Assembly (NCBI GenBank): GCA_007123575.1
Contig: SKKV01000136.1
Location: 1-27,079 of the forward strand
Length of the DNA stretch: 27,079 nucleotides
From: Wenzhouxiangella sp.
GTDB taxonomy: Bacteria; Pseudomonadota; Gammaproteobacteria; Xanthomonadales; Wenzhouxiangellaceae
Direction of reading: 5' to 3'
Shown: positions 7,999 through 16,334 of the stretch, one piece after another
Numbering within the stretch: the stretch's first letter is position 1
Layout of the letters: each line of letters opens with the position of its first letter
Notes under the pieces: model-generated
The model's input: only the letters and a program-made list of their open reading frames with translations
Databases searched by the model: none
Told to the model about the DNA's origin: nothing
Translations under genes and position numbers: made by a program

Positions 7999-8780
7999 CA
8001 GTTCAACACCTCTCCATTGTTCATTTGCTGGCTCAAGCGGCGTTTGTAGGGCTCGTAGCCCTGATCGCCGAACCAGAAGCGGACCATGGCCTGGACTCCG
8101 TTGGCGGTAATGGTGGCGCCGGACAGCCCGTCGATGCGGTAGTCGGCATCGGGCACGCCGTCGGGCGTGCGGCCGCGGTCGACGCGAAACACCAGGTCGC
8201 CGGCCTCGTTACGCAGCCGTGTGCCAATCCAGTTGTTCTGCCAGCTCGGGTTTTCGATTTCGCCGCCCAGGCCGGGCGTTTCGCCATGCTCGAAAAAGCT
8301 GATGCCGGAGATCGTGTTCAGATCCGGCTCGAGGGCAATAAAGCCGTACATGGTCGACCACAGGCCGTAGCCATGCACCGGAAAAATAACCCGGGTCAGA
8401 TTGCCGTCTTCGTCGCGGGCCAGAAACACTTCGCCATAGTTGGCCTGGCGACCGATGCCGGCAGGGTCATCTCTCAGGCTGCGGCTGCGGGCCGGATCGC
8501 GCGCGGCGCGGATCGGGTCGAAGCTTGCGTCCAATTCCGCATATTCGCCGGTTTCGAATTCGATGAAACGGCGCTCGATGCGCTCGAATGCGGCGGCGAC
8601 GTCCATGCCGCGCTCGTACATGCCGGCGGCCTGCAGCACGTTGAGCTGGCGAAACAGGTTGCGGTTGTCTTCCTGGTGTGGGCGCAGGGTGACCGCCGCA
8701 GTCGACACGATGATGGCCGCCACCAGGCAAACGCCAGTGGCGACCTTGATCGTGTTGGCAATACTGTTCTTATCCTTCAC
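7998..8780 (-). CDS. nqrC: Na+-translocating NADH:quinone reductase subunit C (GTG start)
   Basis: NqrC is a mostly periplasmic subunit with one membrane helix (about residues 10-31) and a covalently bound FMN. The acceptor is the second Thr of SGATIT; from the GTG start it is T225, the same number as the flavinylated Thr in V. cholerae NqrC. The frame stays open to 8819, but the GTG at 8780 has an AGGAGG six bases upstream and gives 260 residues, close to the usual 257; the extra N-terminus would lie within nqrB. The gene overlaps the nqrB end by 11 bases, so its ribosome binding site is inside nqrB. FMN attachment would be done by the ApbE encoded in the same operon. Confidence 0.95.
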   Translation of the reverse strand: MKDKNSIANTIKVATGVCLVAAIIVSTAAVTLRPHQEDNRNLFRQLNVLQAAGMYERGMDVAAAFERIERRFIEFETGEYAELDASFDPIRAARDPARSRSLRDDPAGIGRQANYGEVFLARDEDGNLTRVIFPVHGYGLWSTMYGFIALEPDLNTISGISFFEHGETPGLGGEIENPSWQNNWIGTRLRNEAGDLVFRVDRGRTPDGVPDADYRIDGLSGATITANGVQAMVRFWFGDQGYEPYKRRLSQQMNNGEVLN

Positions 8781-10026
8781 TGACAGCCTCCTGCAGGCGG
8801 TTGCGTCGGCGGGCGACATTGGCCTTGATGACCATGTAGTCGATCAGCGGGGCGCACAGGTTGGCAAACAGAATCGCCAGCATCATGCCTTCCGGGAAGG
8901 CCGGGTTGACCACCCGAATGAGCACGGCCATGACCCCAATCAGGGTGCCAAAGATGTATTTGCCCATTTCGGTCATCGAGGCCGAGACCGGGTCGGTGGC
9001 CATATAGACCAGGCCGAAGGCAAAGCCGCCCACGGTCAGGTGCCAGTACCAGGGCATAGCGAACATTGGATTGGTGTCGCTGCCGGCCAGGTTCAGGACC
9101 AGGCTCATGAAGACCATGCCCAACAGCACGCTGAGCATGATTCGCCAGGAAGCGATGCGCGTGGTCAGCAGAATCAGTGCGCCGAGCGCGATTAGCAAGG
9201 TCGATGTCTCGCCAATGGAGCCCTGGATGCCGCCCAGGGCGGTCTGCATCCAGGTCAGGTCAACTTCGGGGACGGTAGCCGCATTTTCAGTCAGGCCAAC
9301 GCTGTAGTCTAAGTCGCCGGTGGCGGCCAGGGCCAGCGGCGTGGCGCCGGAAAAGCCGTCCACGGCCGTCCAGATCGAGTCGCCGGACATGTAGGCGGGG
9401 TAGGCAAAGAACAGAAACGCGCGACCGGTCAGCGCCGGGTTGAGGAAGTTCTTGCCAGTGCCACCGAATACTTCCTTGCCCAACACCACGCCGAAACTGA
9501 TGCCGAGAAACACCATCCACAGCGGAATGGTGGGTGGCAGGATCAGGGTAAACAGAATGCCGGTAACAAAAAAGCCTTCGTTCACTTCATGGCCGCGCTT
9601 CCAGGCAAACAGGCCTTCCCAGATGAAACCGCCCAGGTAGGTGACGATGAAAATCGGCACGTAGTAAGCCGCACCGTGAACAAAGTTGTGCAACCAGTTG
9701 GTGTGGTCGAAGCCGGCCAGCATGGCGACCAAGTCGGTCCGCCAGCCTTCGATTGGCGCGTACCCGAATTCAGTAATCTGCAGGTTGGCCTGGTAACCAA
9801 CGTTGAACATACCGAAAAATAGTGCCGGCAGGGCTGCAAACCACACCGTCATCATGACCCGTTTCAGGTCCAGCCCGTCGCGAACGTGTGCGGTGGCGCG
9901 AGTAGTGCTCGACGGGCTGTAGAGCATGGTGTCGAACATTTCGTAGAACACGTAAAAGCGTTCGTACTTGCCACCTTTTTCAAAGTGCGGCGCAATGCGC
10001 CGGTCGATATGAGCGCGAAGTCCCAC
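8770..10026 (-). CDS. nqrB: Na+-translocating NADH:quinone reductase subunit B (GTG start)
   Basis: NqrB is the large membrane subunit carrying a covalent FMN and a riboflavin and taking part in ubiquinone binding and Na+ translocation. The 418-residue product begins VGLRAHIDRR and matches the family start (MGLKKFLEDI in V. cholerae). HFEKGGK, HVRDGLDLKRVM and FGGTGKNFLNPALTGRAFLF are conserved. The flavin acceptor is T229 in DGFSGATPL. About ten hydrophobic helices are visible. An ATG 36 bases upstream is in frame, but it lies inside nqrA and has no support in the family. The GTG at 10026 has AAGGAAGG (10039-10032) five bases before it and starts just after the nqrA stop. Confidence 0.95.
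   Translation of the reverse strand: MGLRAHIDRRIAPHFEKGGKYERFYVFYEMFDTMLYSPSSTTRATAHVRDGLDLKRVMMTVWFAALPALFFGMFNVGYQANLQITEFGYAPIEGWRTDLVAMLAGFDHTNWLHNFVHGAAYYVPIFIVTYLGGFIWEGLFAWKRGHEVNEGFFVTGILFTLILPPTIPLWMVFLGISFGVVLGKEVFGGTGKNFLNPALTGRAFLFFAYPAYMSGDSIWTAVDGFSGATPLALAATGDLDYSVGLTENAATVPEVDLTWMQTALGGIQGSIGETSTLLIALGALILLTTRIASWRIMLSVLLGMVFMSLVLNLAGSDTNPMFAMPWYWHLTVGGFAFGLVYMATDPVSASMTEMGKYIFGTLIGVMAVLIRVVNPAFPEGMMLAILFANLCAPLIDYMVIKANVARRRNRLQEAVSEG
8787..8792 (-). promoter_or_regulatory. Ribosome binding site fixing the nqrC GTG start
   Basis: A perfect AGGAGG on the minus strand sits six bases before the GTG at 8780, inside the last codons of nqrB. No comparable site precedes the more upstream ATG at 8819. 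It decides the start and points to nqrC initiation while nqrB translation is ending. Confidence 0.8.
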
Positions 10027-10027
10027 G

Positions 10028-11380
10028 TTAGCCTTCCTTCTGAATGCGTTCCAGGTTGTCACGGAGAATCGGGCCGTACTCGTACTTGCCTATGCAGCAG
10101 TAGGTGCACAGGGCCAGGTCTTCCTCGACCAGTTCCAGTGCGCCAAGTGACTCGGCCATTTCAATGTCGCCAACGATCAAAGAGCGCAGCAGCTGGGTCG
10201 GCAGAATGTCGAGCGGCATGACCGTCTCGTACTGGCCCAGCGGCACCATCGCGCGTTCGCTGCCGTTGGTGCTGGTATCAAGCTCCAGCGGCTTTTTCGG
10301 CCACAATTTTGACAGATAGATGTTCATCACCGAGTGACGCTTCAGGCCCGGCGACAGGTAACCGAACATGCGCCGGTCGTTACCTTCGCGCAGGATCGTG
10401 ACCTGGGTGGCCAGGCGGCTCAGGAAACCCAGTGGGCCGCGCGCATGGTGGCCATTGAAGACAGAGCCCGAAACCACGCGGTTATCCGCGGCCTCGCCGA
10501 TTATCTCGTCGCGGCAGATGTCTTCGACGGCAGCACCCAACCGGGTTCTCACCAGCCGTGGAGTCTTGGCGCGCGGGCCGCCGATCGCGACCACGCGGTC
10601 GGTGTAGAGCTTGCCGGTTGCCAGCAGCTTGCCGATTGCAATCACGTCCTGGTAGCCAACCACCCAGACCTCGCGATGACGACCGACCGGGTGGAGGAAA
10701 TGAATATGTGTGCTCGGATTACCGGCCGGGTGGGGGCCTGAAAAGCGCTCTTCACGGATATTGCCCTCGGCAAAGCTGTCGAGGCTGGATTCGTCCGCGC
10801 GGCAGACCCAGACCGGGCCTTCGGTGAGGCAGGACAAGGCGCGCAGCCCGTCGCGGAAGGCATCCCGCTGCTCCTCGATGACGACATCCGGGTCTGCAGC
10901 GAGCGGGTTGGTATCCATGGCGGGCACGAAAATGGCGCTCGGTTTGCTGTCGACGGCCGGTACCTGCCCGAAAGGACGGGTGCGAATGCCCGTCCACTGG
11001 CCGGACTCGATCAGCAGCTTGCGAATGGCCTCACCGTCGGTGCTGGCAATCAGGCCCTCGCGCCAGGCCTCAAAGGGCTGGTCGCCGTCGCCGTCGGTGA
11101 TGTCGATGACCACCGACTGCATAAAGCGCTTGGCGCCGCGATTGATGGCGATGACCCGGCCGGCGGCTGGTGCGGTGTAGAGCACGCCCTCGCTTTTCTT
11201 GTCATCGAACAGCACCTGGCCGCGCTTGACCCGGTCGCCCTCGGCGACGTGCAGGGTTGGGCGCATGCCCGGATAGTCGCCGCCCAGAACGGCTACTCGA
11301 CGAACCGGGTTGCCGCTGGAAATCTTCTGCTCAGGCGCGCCTGCCAGCGGCAGGTTCATGCCCTTCCGAATGCGAATCAT
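10028..11380 (-). CDS. nqrA: Na+-translocating NADH:quinone reductase subunit A
   Basis: NqrA is the cytoplasmic-face subunit implicated in ubiquinone binding. The 450-residue product starts MIRIRKGMNLPLAG, like V. cholerae MITIKKGLDLPIAG, and shares GMRPTLHVAEGD, VLFDDKKSEGV, FTAP-like YTAPAAGRVIAINRGAKR and a C-terminal CTYCCIGKYEYG cysteine cluster. The length (usual about 446) and the start are well supported; the Shine-Dalgarno sequence before the ATG at 11380 is weak. It is the first gene of nqrABCDEF-apbE-nqrM, so the operon promoter should lie between 11381 and 11519. Confidence 0.97.
   Translation of the reverse strand: MIRIRKGMNLPLAGAPEQKISSGNPVRRVAVLGGDYPGMRPTLHVAEGDRVKRGQVLFDDKKSEGVLYTAPAAGRVIAINRGAKRFMQSVVIDITDGDGDQPFEAWREGLIASTDGEAIRKLLIESGQWTGIRTRPFGQVPAVDSKPSAIFVPAMDTNPLAADPDVVIEEQRDAFRDGLRALSCLTEGPVWVCRADESSLDSFAEGNIREERFSGPHPAGNPSTHIHFLHPVGRHREVWVVGYQDVIAIGKLLATGKLYTDRVVAIGGPRAKTPRLVRTRLGAAVEDICRDEIIGEAADNRVVSGSVFNGHHARGPLGFLSRLATQVTILREGNDRRMFGYLSPGLKRHSVMNIYLSKLWPKKPLELDTSTNGSERAMVPLGQYETVMPLDILPTQLLRSLIVGDIEMAESLGALELVEEDLALCTYCCIGKYEYGPILRDNLERIQKEG
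10032..10039 (-). promoter_or_regulatory. Ribosome binding site fixing the nqrB GTG start
   Basis: AAGGAAGG on the minus strand, within the final codons of nqrA, lies five bases before the GTG at 10026. Together with the family N-terminus this favours GTG over the in-frame ATG at 10062. Confidence 0.7.
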
Positions 11381-11449
11381 GGTGTCTAATCAACCAGAAA
11401 GCGAATACTTGACCCCCTATTTTCCCAAAAATCGCCCGCCAAAGCCAGC

Positions 11450-11527
11450 GAAATTCATCGATTTCTGCCAAATAGGGCCGCTTCGCGGGGCTGGTCGGCC
11501 GACCCGCGTGCGGCTGTTTTCAGCCGC
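11450..11527. promoter_or_regulatory. Palindrome cluster in the nqr upstream region
   Basis: The 139 bases upstream of nqrA hold several dyads. GAAAT-N6-ATTTC lies at 11450-11465. A CGCGGG/CCCGCG stem (11484-11489 with 11503-11508) has the 12-base perfect palindrome GGTCGGCCGACC at 11493-11504 overlapping its 3' arm. A GCGGCTG-TTTT-CAGCCGC hairpin is at 11510-11527 and overlaps the stop of the upstream CBS gene. The hairpins could end the CBS transcript, although no T tract follows, and the GAAAT dyad could be an operator. I cannot identify a convincing -35/-10 pair here. Confidence 0.4.
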
Positions 11528-11948
11528 GAACGTAGGCCTCAAGCTGTTCGATCAGCAGACGCTGATCGTCGATGACGGCGTTAACCAGGTCGCCAATTGA
11601 AACCAGTCCGATTAGCGTGCCCTCATCAATGACTGGCAGGTGGCGAATGCGCTTGCGAGTCATCGTCTCCAGGCCTTCAGCTGCGGTGGCCAGCGGGGAA
11701 ATGGTGATCACCGGCGAGGTCATCACCTCTTCTACCCAGGTCTCGCGCGAGGCGCGCCCGGCCAGAATCACCTTGCGCGCGTAGTCGCGTTCGGAAAACA
11801 TGCCCTTGAGCTCGTCTTCTTCCATGACCAGGACCGCGCCAACCCCTTTTTCGGCCATGCGTTTGACCGCGTCGATGACCAGTTCGGTGGGGCTGACGGA
11901 GAAAATCTCGTGGCCCTTGTCATCCAGAATATGAGCAATGTTGTGCAT
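11520..11948 (-). CDS. Paired-CBS-domain protein
   Basis: This 142-residue soluble protein is essentially two CBS domains (about residues 8-62 and 77-128) with no catalytic module. Repeated hallmarks are the GAVLVMEEDELKGMFSERDYARKV and RHLPVIDEGTLIGLVSIGDLV blocks. Such stand-alone CBS pairs form dimers that bind adenine nucleotides or S-adenosyl ligands and often modulate other proteins; the target here is unknown. It lies directly upstream of nqrA on the same strand and diverges from queC. Co-transcription with nqr is possible but doubtful because two hairpins separate them. Family assignment is firm, function is not. Confidence 0.9.
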   Translation of the reverse strand: MHNIAHILDDKGHEIFSVSPTELVIDAVKRMAEKGVGAVLVMEEDELKGMFSERDYARKVILAGRASRETWVEEVMTSPVITISPLATAAEGLETMTRKRIRHLPVIDEGTLIGLVSIGDLVNAVIDDQRLLIEQLEAYVRG

Positions 11949-11985
11949 GCGAAAAACCCCGGTCTGGTTGATGTCGTTTCATTCG

Positions 11986-11991
11986 AGTATA
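11986..11991 (-). promoter_or_regulatory. Possible -10 element for the CBS-domain gene
   Basis: TATACT on the minus strand would place a transcription start near 11979, about 30 bases before the ATG at 11948. No good -35 is present at 16-18 bases, so this is a weak call. Confidence 0.3.
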
Positions 11992-12060
11992 TCGCGAGGA
12001 CCAACACCGGCGGAACCCGCTTCGATTACCATGTTGGCTGGCTGAAGCACGGCTTGAAAA

Positions 12061-12771
12061 ATGAATGCACCAACGACCAACAAGGCGGCGATCGTGCTGC
12101 TCTCGGGCGGGCTGGATTCAGCCACCGTGCTGGCGGCCGCAGTCGAGGCGGGGTTCGAGTGCCACAGCCTGGCGGTAGACTACGGCCAGCGGCACCGTGC
12201 CGAGCTGGCGGCTGCCGAGCGGATCAGCGCGGCCCTGGGCGCCCGCTCGCATCGCGTGGTCAAGGTCGACTTGCGCGCCATTGGCGGTTCCGCGCTGACC
12301 GATGATATCGACGTGCCCACCGAGCCTGGCGAGGGTATTCCCGTGACCTACGTGCCAGCGCGCAACACGCTGATGCTCAGCCTGGCGCTGGGCTATGCCG
12401 AAGTGCTGGATGCGCTGGATCTGTGGATCGGGGTCAATGCCGTGGATTATTCCGGCTATCCCGATTGCCGGCCCCAGTTCATTGCCGCCTTCGAGGCGCT
12501 GTGCCAGGTGGCCACCAAACGTGGTGCCGAGGGCGGGCGCTTTGCCCTGCATACGCCGCTGATTCACTTGAGCAAGGCCGACATCATCCGGCGCGGGCTT
12601 GAGCTGGGGGTGGATTACGGGTTGACCGTGTCCTGTTACCAGGCCGACGAGCAGGGGCGCGCCTGTGGCCGCTGCGATTCGTGCCGCCTCCGCCGTCAGG
12701 GGTTTATTGACGCCGGCGTGCCTGATCCGACTCGATATTTGCCAGGGGTGGAGTTCAGCGGTCCCGGTTGA
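12061..12771 (+). CDS. queC: 7-cyano-7-deazaguanine synthase
   Basis: QueC converts 7-carboxy-7-deazaguanine to preQ0 using ATP and ammonia, in queuosine biosynthesis. The 236-residue protein has the PP-loop SGGLDS (15-20), DYGQRH (40-45), the NxxDYSGYPDCR substrate region (126-137) and the zinc-binding C192/C202/C205/C208 in CYQ...CGRCDSC. No other queuosine gene is in the window. The ATG at 12061 gives the normal length; no strong Shine-Dalgarno is visible. Its last 17 bases overlap the end of ispA on the other strand. Confidence 0.96.
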   Translation: MNAPTTNKAAIVLLSGGLDSATVLAAAVEAGFECHSLAVDYGQRHRAELAAAERISAALGARSHRVVKVDLRAIGGSALTDDIDVPTEPGEGIPVTYVPARNTLMLSLALGYAEVLDALDLWIGVNAVDYSGYPDCRPQFIAAFEALCQVATKRGAEGGRFALHTPLIHLSKADIIRRGLELGVDYGLTVSCYQADEQGRACGRCDSCRLRRQGFIDAGVPDPTRYLPGVEFSGPG

Positions 12772-13657
12772 GCAGCCGGTCAGTCAGCCACAGCAGGCCG
12801 TCGGCATTGCCTTCCAGCCTGGCCAGACAGGACAGGGCGTCAGCGGACAATTCTGCAATCCGGCGCCGTGCGGCATCTATGCCGAACAGGCCCGGCCAGG
12901 TCGCCTTGTCGTGGGCCACATCGGAGCCTACGGTCTTGCCAATCACGGCGGTTTCGCCCTCGATGTCGAGCAGGTCGTCGCAAATCTGAAAAGCCAGGCC
13001 AACCTGCTCGGCGAACCTTGCCAGTGCCTGGCGCGAAGCCTGGTCCAGGTGTCCGGCCAGGGCCGCCGGCATCATCACCGAGGCCCTGATCAAGGCCCCG
13101 GTCTTGAGCCGAAACATGGTCTCGAGCGCATCCTGGCTGGGGCGATGACCTTCCAACTGCAAATCCAGGGCCTGACCGCCGGCCATGCCGCTGGCACCGC
13201 AGGCGCGGGTCAGGGTCGCAATCATTGCCATGCCGGCGGATGGATGTTGATGAAGGCCGGGGTCCGACGACAAGACTTCAAAGGCCAGCGCCTGCAGCGC
13301 GTCGCCCGCCAGGATGGCTGTTGCCTCGTCGAATTGCAGGTGCGTGGTTGGCCGCCCGCGGCGTAGCGCGTCATCGTCCATGGCCGGCAGATCGTCGTGG
13401 ACCAGCGAGTAGCAGTGAATGAATTCCACAGCGCAGGCGGCAGAGTCGAGCAGATCCGGCTTGATGTTCAAAAGCTCTCCACTGGCGTAGACCAGCAGGG
13501 GACGCAGACGCTTGCCACCGTTGACTACACTGTAGCGCATGGCCTGGCAGAGGCGGTCATTGCCACCCAGCGTCTCGGCCAGTATGTGCTCGATGCGCTG
13601 GGTCAGCTCGGCGCTACGCTGGCCAAACGAACGATTGGCCGAGGCTGACTGAGTCAC
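12755..13657 (-). CDS. ispA: Polyprenyl (farnesyl) diphosphate synthase
   Basis: IspA condenses isopentenyl diphosphate with DMAPP and then geranyl diphosphate to make farnesyl diphosphate for undecaprenyl and quinone side chains. Motifs are GGKRLRP (48-54), the first Asp-rich motif DDLPAMDDD (88-96), GGQALDL (160-166) and the second Asp-rich motif DDLLD (227-231). The HCYSLVHDD context before the first motif matches E. coli IspA, consistent with a C15 product. No ATG lies before the conserved region, so I chose the GTG at 13657, which gives 300 residues against 299 in E. coli. Its Shine-Dalgarno is poor, so the start is less certain than the function. It lies 16 bases downstream of bamD. Confidence 0.92.
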   Translation of the reverse strand: MTQSASANRSFGQRSAELTQRIEHILAETLGGNDRLCQAMRYSVVNGGKRLRPLLVYASGELLNIKPDLLDSAACAVEFIHCYSLVHDDLPAMDDDALRRGRPTTHLQFDEATAILAGDALQALAFEVLSSDPGLHQHPSAGMAMIATLTRACGASGMAGGQALDLQLEGHRPSQDALETMFRLKTGALIRASVMMPAALAGHLDQASRQALARFAEQVGLAFQICDDLLDIEGETAVIGKTVGSDVAHDKATWPGLFGIDAARRRIAELSADALSCLARLEGNADGLLWLTDRLLNRDR

Positions 13658-13673
13658 GTGCTTGCCGGCGGGG

Positions 13674-14492
13674 TCAGTTGAAAGGCCAGAGTCGGCGCAG
13701 CCCGCGTCGTCGGTCATCCTCGCGGTCGAGGTCGCTGAAGTTGAGCTCCAGCACGGCCCGGGTATCGGCGCTGAGTTCATCGAGCTCAAGCCGGCCAAAA
13801 GCGCGCTCCATCAAGGCCAGCGCGTCAACGGTAGCCGGGGCGCCCGGAAAGTTCTCGATCACGTACTTCGACCGATTGACCGCAGCAATGTAGGCGCCGC
13901 GCCGGAAATAGTATTCACCGATCTTGATTTCAGCTTCAGCCATGACATTACGCAGGAACACCATGCGCTGCCTGGCATCGGCCACGTAGCGGCTTTCCGG
14001 AAAGCGCTGGGTCAGTTCCTGGAAGTCCATGAAAGCGCGGCGGGCGCTCTCCTGGTCGCGGTCGACAATCTGGCCGGGAAACAGTCGCCTGAGCATGCCC
14101 ATGGCCTGGTCATAGTGAACCAGACCCTTCAAATACCAAGCGTAGTCCACGTTCGGATGAGTCGGGTAGGTGCGAATGAAGCGATCCAGCGTAGTGATGG
14201 CGGCCTCGGGCTGCCGGGCCCGATGCATGGCATAGGCCATGTCAAGCTGGGCCTGTTCGGCGTGGCGCCCAAATGGGTAACGCGTGGTCAGGCGCCGATA
14301 CAGAGTGATGGCGCGATCGTACTGGCGATTGTTCAGCGCTTGCTGAGCTTCCGCGTACAGCGCTTCCGGGCCATCGTCTTCATCGCTACGGTCGCGGGCA
14401 CAGCCGCTGGCCAGGGCCAGCATCAGCACGGCGAGCATCATCAGGATCAATCGCGGCACAGGGCCACGGGCATCTTGCATAATCAGGGTCAT
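13674..14492 (-). CDS. bamD: Outer membrane assembly lipoprotein BamD
   Basis: BamD is an essential lipoprotein of the BAM complex that inserts beta-barrel proteins into the outer membrane. The 272-residue product has a signal peptide with lipobox LASGC (Cys31), then TPR-type helical repeats covering most of residues 43-250, including LYAEAQQALNNRQYDRAI, RYPFGRHAEQAQLDMAYA and NFPGAPATVDALALMERA. An in-frame ATG at 14480 is an alternative start that still leaves the signal peptide usable. The gene diverges from rluD, an arrangement conserved in many gammaproteobacteria, and is followed by ispA, a less usual neighbour. Confidence 0.95.
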   Translation of the reverse strand: MTLIMQDARGPVPRLILMMLAVLMLALASGCARDRSDEDDGPEALYAEAQQALNNRQYDRAITLYRRLTTRYPFGRHAEQAQLDMAYAMHRARQPEAAITTLDRFIRTYPTHPNVDYAWYLKGLVHYDQAMGMLRRLFPGQIVDRDQESARRAFMDFQELTQRFPESRYVADARQRMVFLRNVMAEAEIKIGEYYFRRGAYIAAVNRSKYVIENFPGAPATVDALALMERAFGRLELDELSADTRAVLELNFSDLDREDDRRRGLRRLWPFN

Positions 14493-14576
14493 GGTTTGGG
14501 ATATTCACGAGCTCAAGCGCGCCATAATGCCAGAAGCGCAGGTAAAAGTCCGTTAACTGGAGTGCAATGCCTTTCA

Positions 14577-15542
14577 ATGAACAACGCTGTCCACGAAACG
14601 CTGGAAATCGAGGTGGCCGACGCCGGCCGGCGGCTGGACCAGGTGCTGGCTGAGCGCTGGCCGGATTTTTCGCGCTCACGGCTGTCCACCTGGATTCGAG
14701 ACGGTCAGATTCTGGTCGATGGCAGCAGCGTGAAGTCGCGCCATGCTGTTAGCCCCGGCGAAACGGTGGTGCTCGATGCCGTGCTCGAAGCCCATCCTGA
14801 CAACCCCCGGCCGGAGCCGATCGCGCTGGACTTTTTGTACCAGGACGACCAGCTCCTGATCATCAACAAGCCGCCGGGCCTGGTCGTGCACCCGGGCTCG
14901 GGCAATCCGGATGGCACCCTCGTCAATGCCTTGCTGCACTTCGATGCGGCACTGGCGCCGCTGCCGCGCGCCGGCCTGGTTCACCGCCTGGACAAGGACA
15001 CCAGCGGCTGTCTGGTGGTGGCGCGCACCACCGGCGCCCATCGTTTCCTTGTCACGGCGATGAAGCGGCGCGAAATCAAGCGTCATTACCAGGCGCTGGT
15101 TTGGGGCGAAGTGATTGCCGGCGGCACGGTCGATGCGCCGCTGGGCCGGCATCCGGTTGATCGTCGCCGCCAAGTGGTTCGAAACGACGGCCGCCAGGCG
15201 GTTACCCATTACCGCGTCGCCCGGCGTCTGGCTGGCAGTACCTTGCTGGATGTGCGCCTGGAAACCGGTCGTACGCATCAAATCCGGGTACACATGGCCC
15301 ACCTCCAGTTTCCGATCGTTGGTGACCCGGTTTACGGCCGCCGCGGCGCCCCCGGTGGCCTGGATGAGGCCCAACGCGCGGCCTGGCTGTCATTCCCGCG
15401 CCAAGCCCTGCACGCGGCCCATATCGAGGTGCCGCATCCGAGTGGAGCAGCCCCGGTCAGCGTCAGTGCGCTGCTGCCACCAGACATGAAGCAGCTAATT
15501 GATACACTGGCCGAAGATGATGACGATGAAGCAGAAGCATGA
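14577..15542 (+). CDS. rluD: 23S rRNA pseudouridine synthase RluD
   Basis: RluD makes pseudouridines in helix 69 of 23S rRNA (1911, 1915 and 1917 in E. coli). The 321-residue protein has an N-terminal S4 RNA-binding domain (about 16-65), INKPPGLVVHPGSGN (96-110), the catalytic Asp139 in HRLDKDTSG, and LETGRTHQIRVHMAH near the C-terminus, ending in a short acidic tail. The frame is open far upstream across bamD, but that part is antisense shadow; the ATG at 14577 matches the family start. A GGAG at 14559-14562 is 14 bases from it, rather far. It overlaps pgeF by four bases (ATGA). Confidence 0.96.
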   Translation: MNNAVHETLEIEVADAGRRLDQVLAERWPDFSRSRLSTWIRDGQILVDGSSVKSRHAVSPGETVVLDAVLEAHPDNPRPEPIALDFLYQDDQLLIINKPPGLVVHPGSGNPDGTLVNALLHFDAALAPLPRAGLVHRLDKDTSGCLVVARTTGAHRFLVTAMKRREIKRHYQALVWGEVIAGGTVDAPLGRHPVDRRRQVVRNDGRQAVTHYRVARRLAGSTLLDVRLETGRTHQIRVHMAHLQFPIVGDPVYGRRGAPGGLDEAQRAAWLSFPRQALHAAHIEVPHPSGAAPVSVSALLPPDMKQLIDTLAEDDDDEAEA

Positions 15543-16261
15543 TTCGGCCTGACTGGCCAGGTCTTGATACGGTGCGCGTGCTGGCGACCACCCGCGCCGG
15601 CGGCGTCAGCCGTGGCCCTTGGGCCAGTTTCAACCTGGGTTTTCACTGCGGCGATGACGTGCAGGCCGTGGCCGAAAACCAGCGTCGACTGGCCACGCTG
15701 TTGCCGGCCGCACCACGCTGGCTGCGCCAGGTCCACGGCACTCGCGCGGTTGGACCGGAAGACTGGCGGCCAGGCGTCGAGGCCGATGCGGCCTGGACCG
15801 ATCGGCCCGGCCAGGTACTCGCCATTCTGACGGCCGACTGTCTGCCGGTGTTGCTGGCCAGCACGGACGGTGAGGTGGTGGCGGCCATTCATGCCGGCTG
15901 GCGTGGTCTGGCCGGCGGTATTCTGGCGGCGACCGTGGCTGAGCTGCCAGTCGCCCGGAGCAGTTTGCGCGCCTGGATCGGTGCAAGCATCAGCCAGGCC
16001 GCCTACGAGGTCGACGATGTCGTCAAGGCGGCCCTGGTCGATGCCGCTCCCCGAGCCGCGCCCTGCTTCCAGGCCACGCGCCCCGGTCACTGGCTGGCCG
16101 ATCTTAAAGGCGTGGCGACATCTGCCCTGAATGCCGCCGGGGTGGCCGATGTCACCGACGCCGGTTTGTGCACGGCAAGCCAGCCCGATCGCTTCTACTC
16201 CCATCGCCGCGACCAGGGTCACACCGGCCGCCAGGCCACCCTGATCTGGTTGGACACCTGA
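15539..16261 (+). CDS. pgeF: Peptidoglycan editing factor / multicopper-polyphenol-oxidase-like protein
   Basis: This 240-residue protein belongs to the YfiH/PgeF (laccase-domain, LACC1-like) family. The zinc/active-site triad is present: H66 in RQVHG, C101 in TADCLP and H118 in HAGWRGL, matching E. coli YfiH H71, C107 and H124. Family members have been reported to act on purine nucleosides and to prevent wrong amino acid incorporation into peptidoglycan precursors. It is translationally coupled to rluD through ATGA, the usual gene order. Confidence 0.93.
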   Translation: MIRPDWPGLDTVRVLATTRAGGVSRGPWASFNLGFHCGDDVQAVAENQRRLATLLPAAPRWLRQVHGTRAVGPEDWRPGVEADAAWTDRPGQVLAILTADCLPVLLASTDGEVVAAIHAGWRGLAGGILAATVAELPVARSSLRAWIGASISQAAYEVDDVVKAALVDAAPRAAPCFQATRPGHWLADLKGVATSALNAAGVADVTDAGLCTASQPDRFYSHRRDQGHTGRQATLIWLDT

Positions 16262-16292
16262 TTCCGGGGGGGCTAAGAAGCGGGTTTTCGGT

Positions 16293-16298
16293 TAGAAT
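16293..16298 (+). promoter_or_regulatory. Possible -10 element upstream of pyrG
   Basis: TAGAAT matches the -10 consensus at five of six positions and lies about 37 bases before the pyrG start. The -35 region is GC-rich with no TTGACA-like hexamer, so the call is tentative. Confidence 0.3.
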
Positions 16299-16334
16299 AT
16301 CCTCCCGGACTTATTCCATCATGGACATCCGGGC

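Noticed and set aside
13662..14576. In-frame upstream extension of rluD across bamD
   Set aside because: The extension is antisense to bamD, and RluD homologues begin near the ATG at 14577.
14566..14652. Short out-of-frame ORF starting at ATG 14566 near the rluD start
   Set aside because: It overlaps the rluD N-terminus in another phase, the GGAG is too close to its start, and its residues are low complexity.
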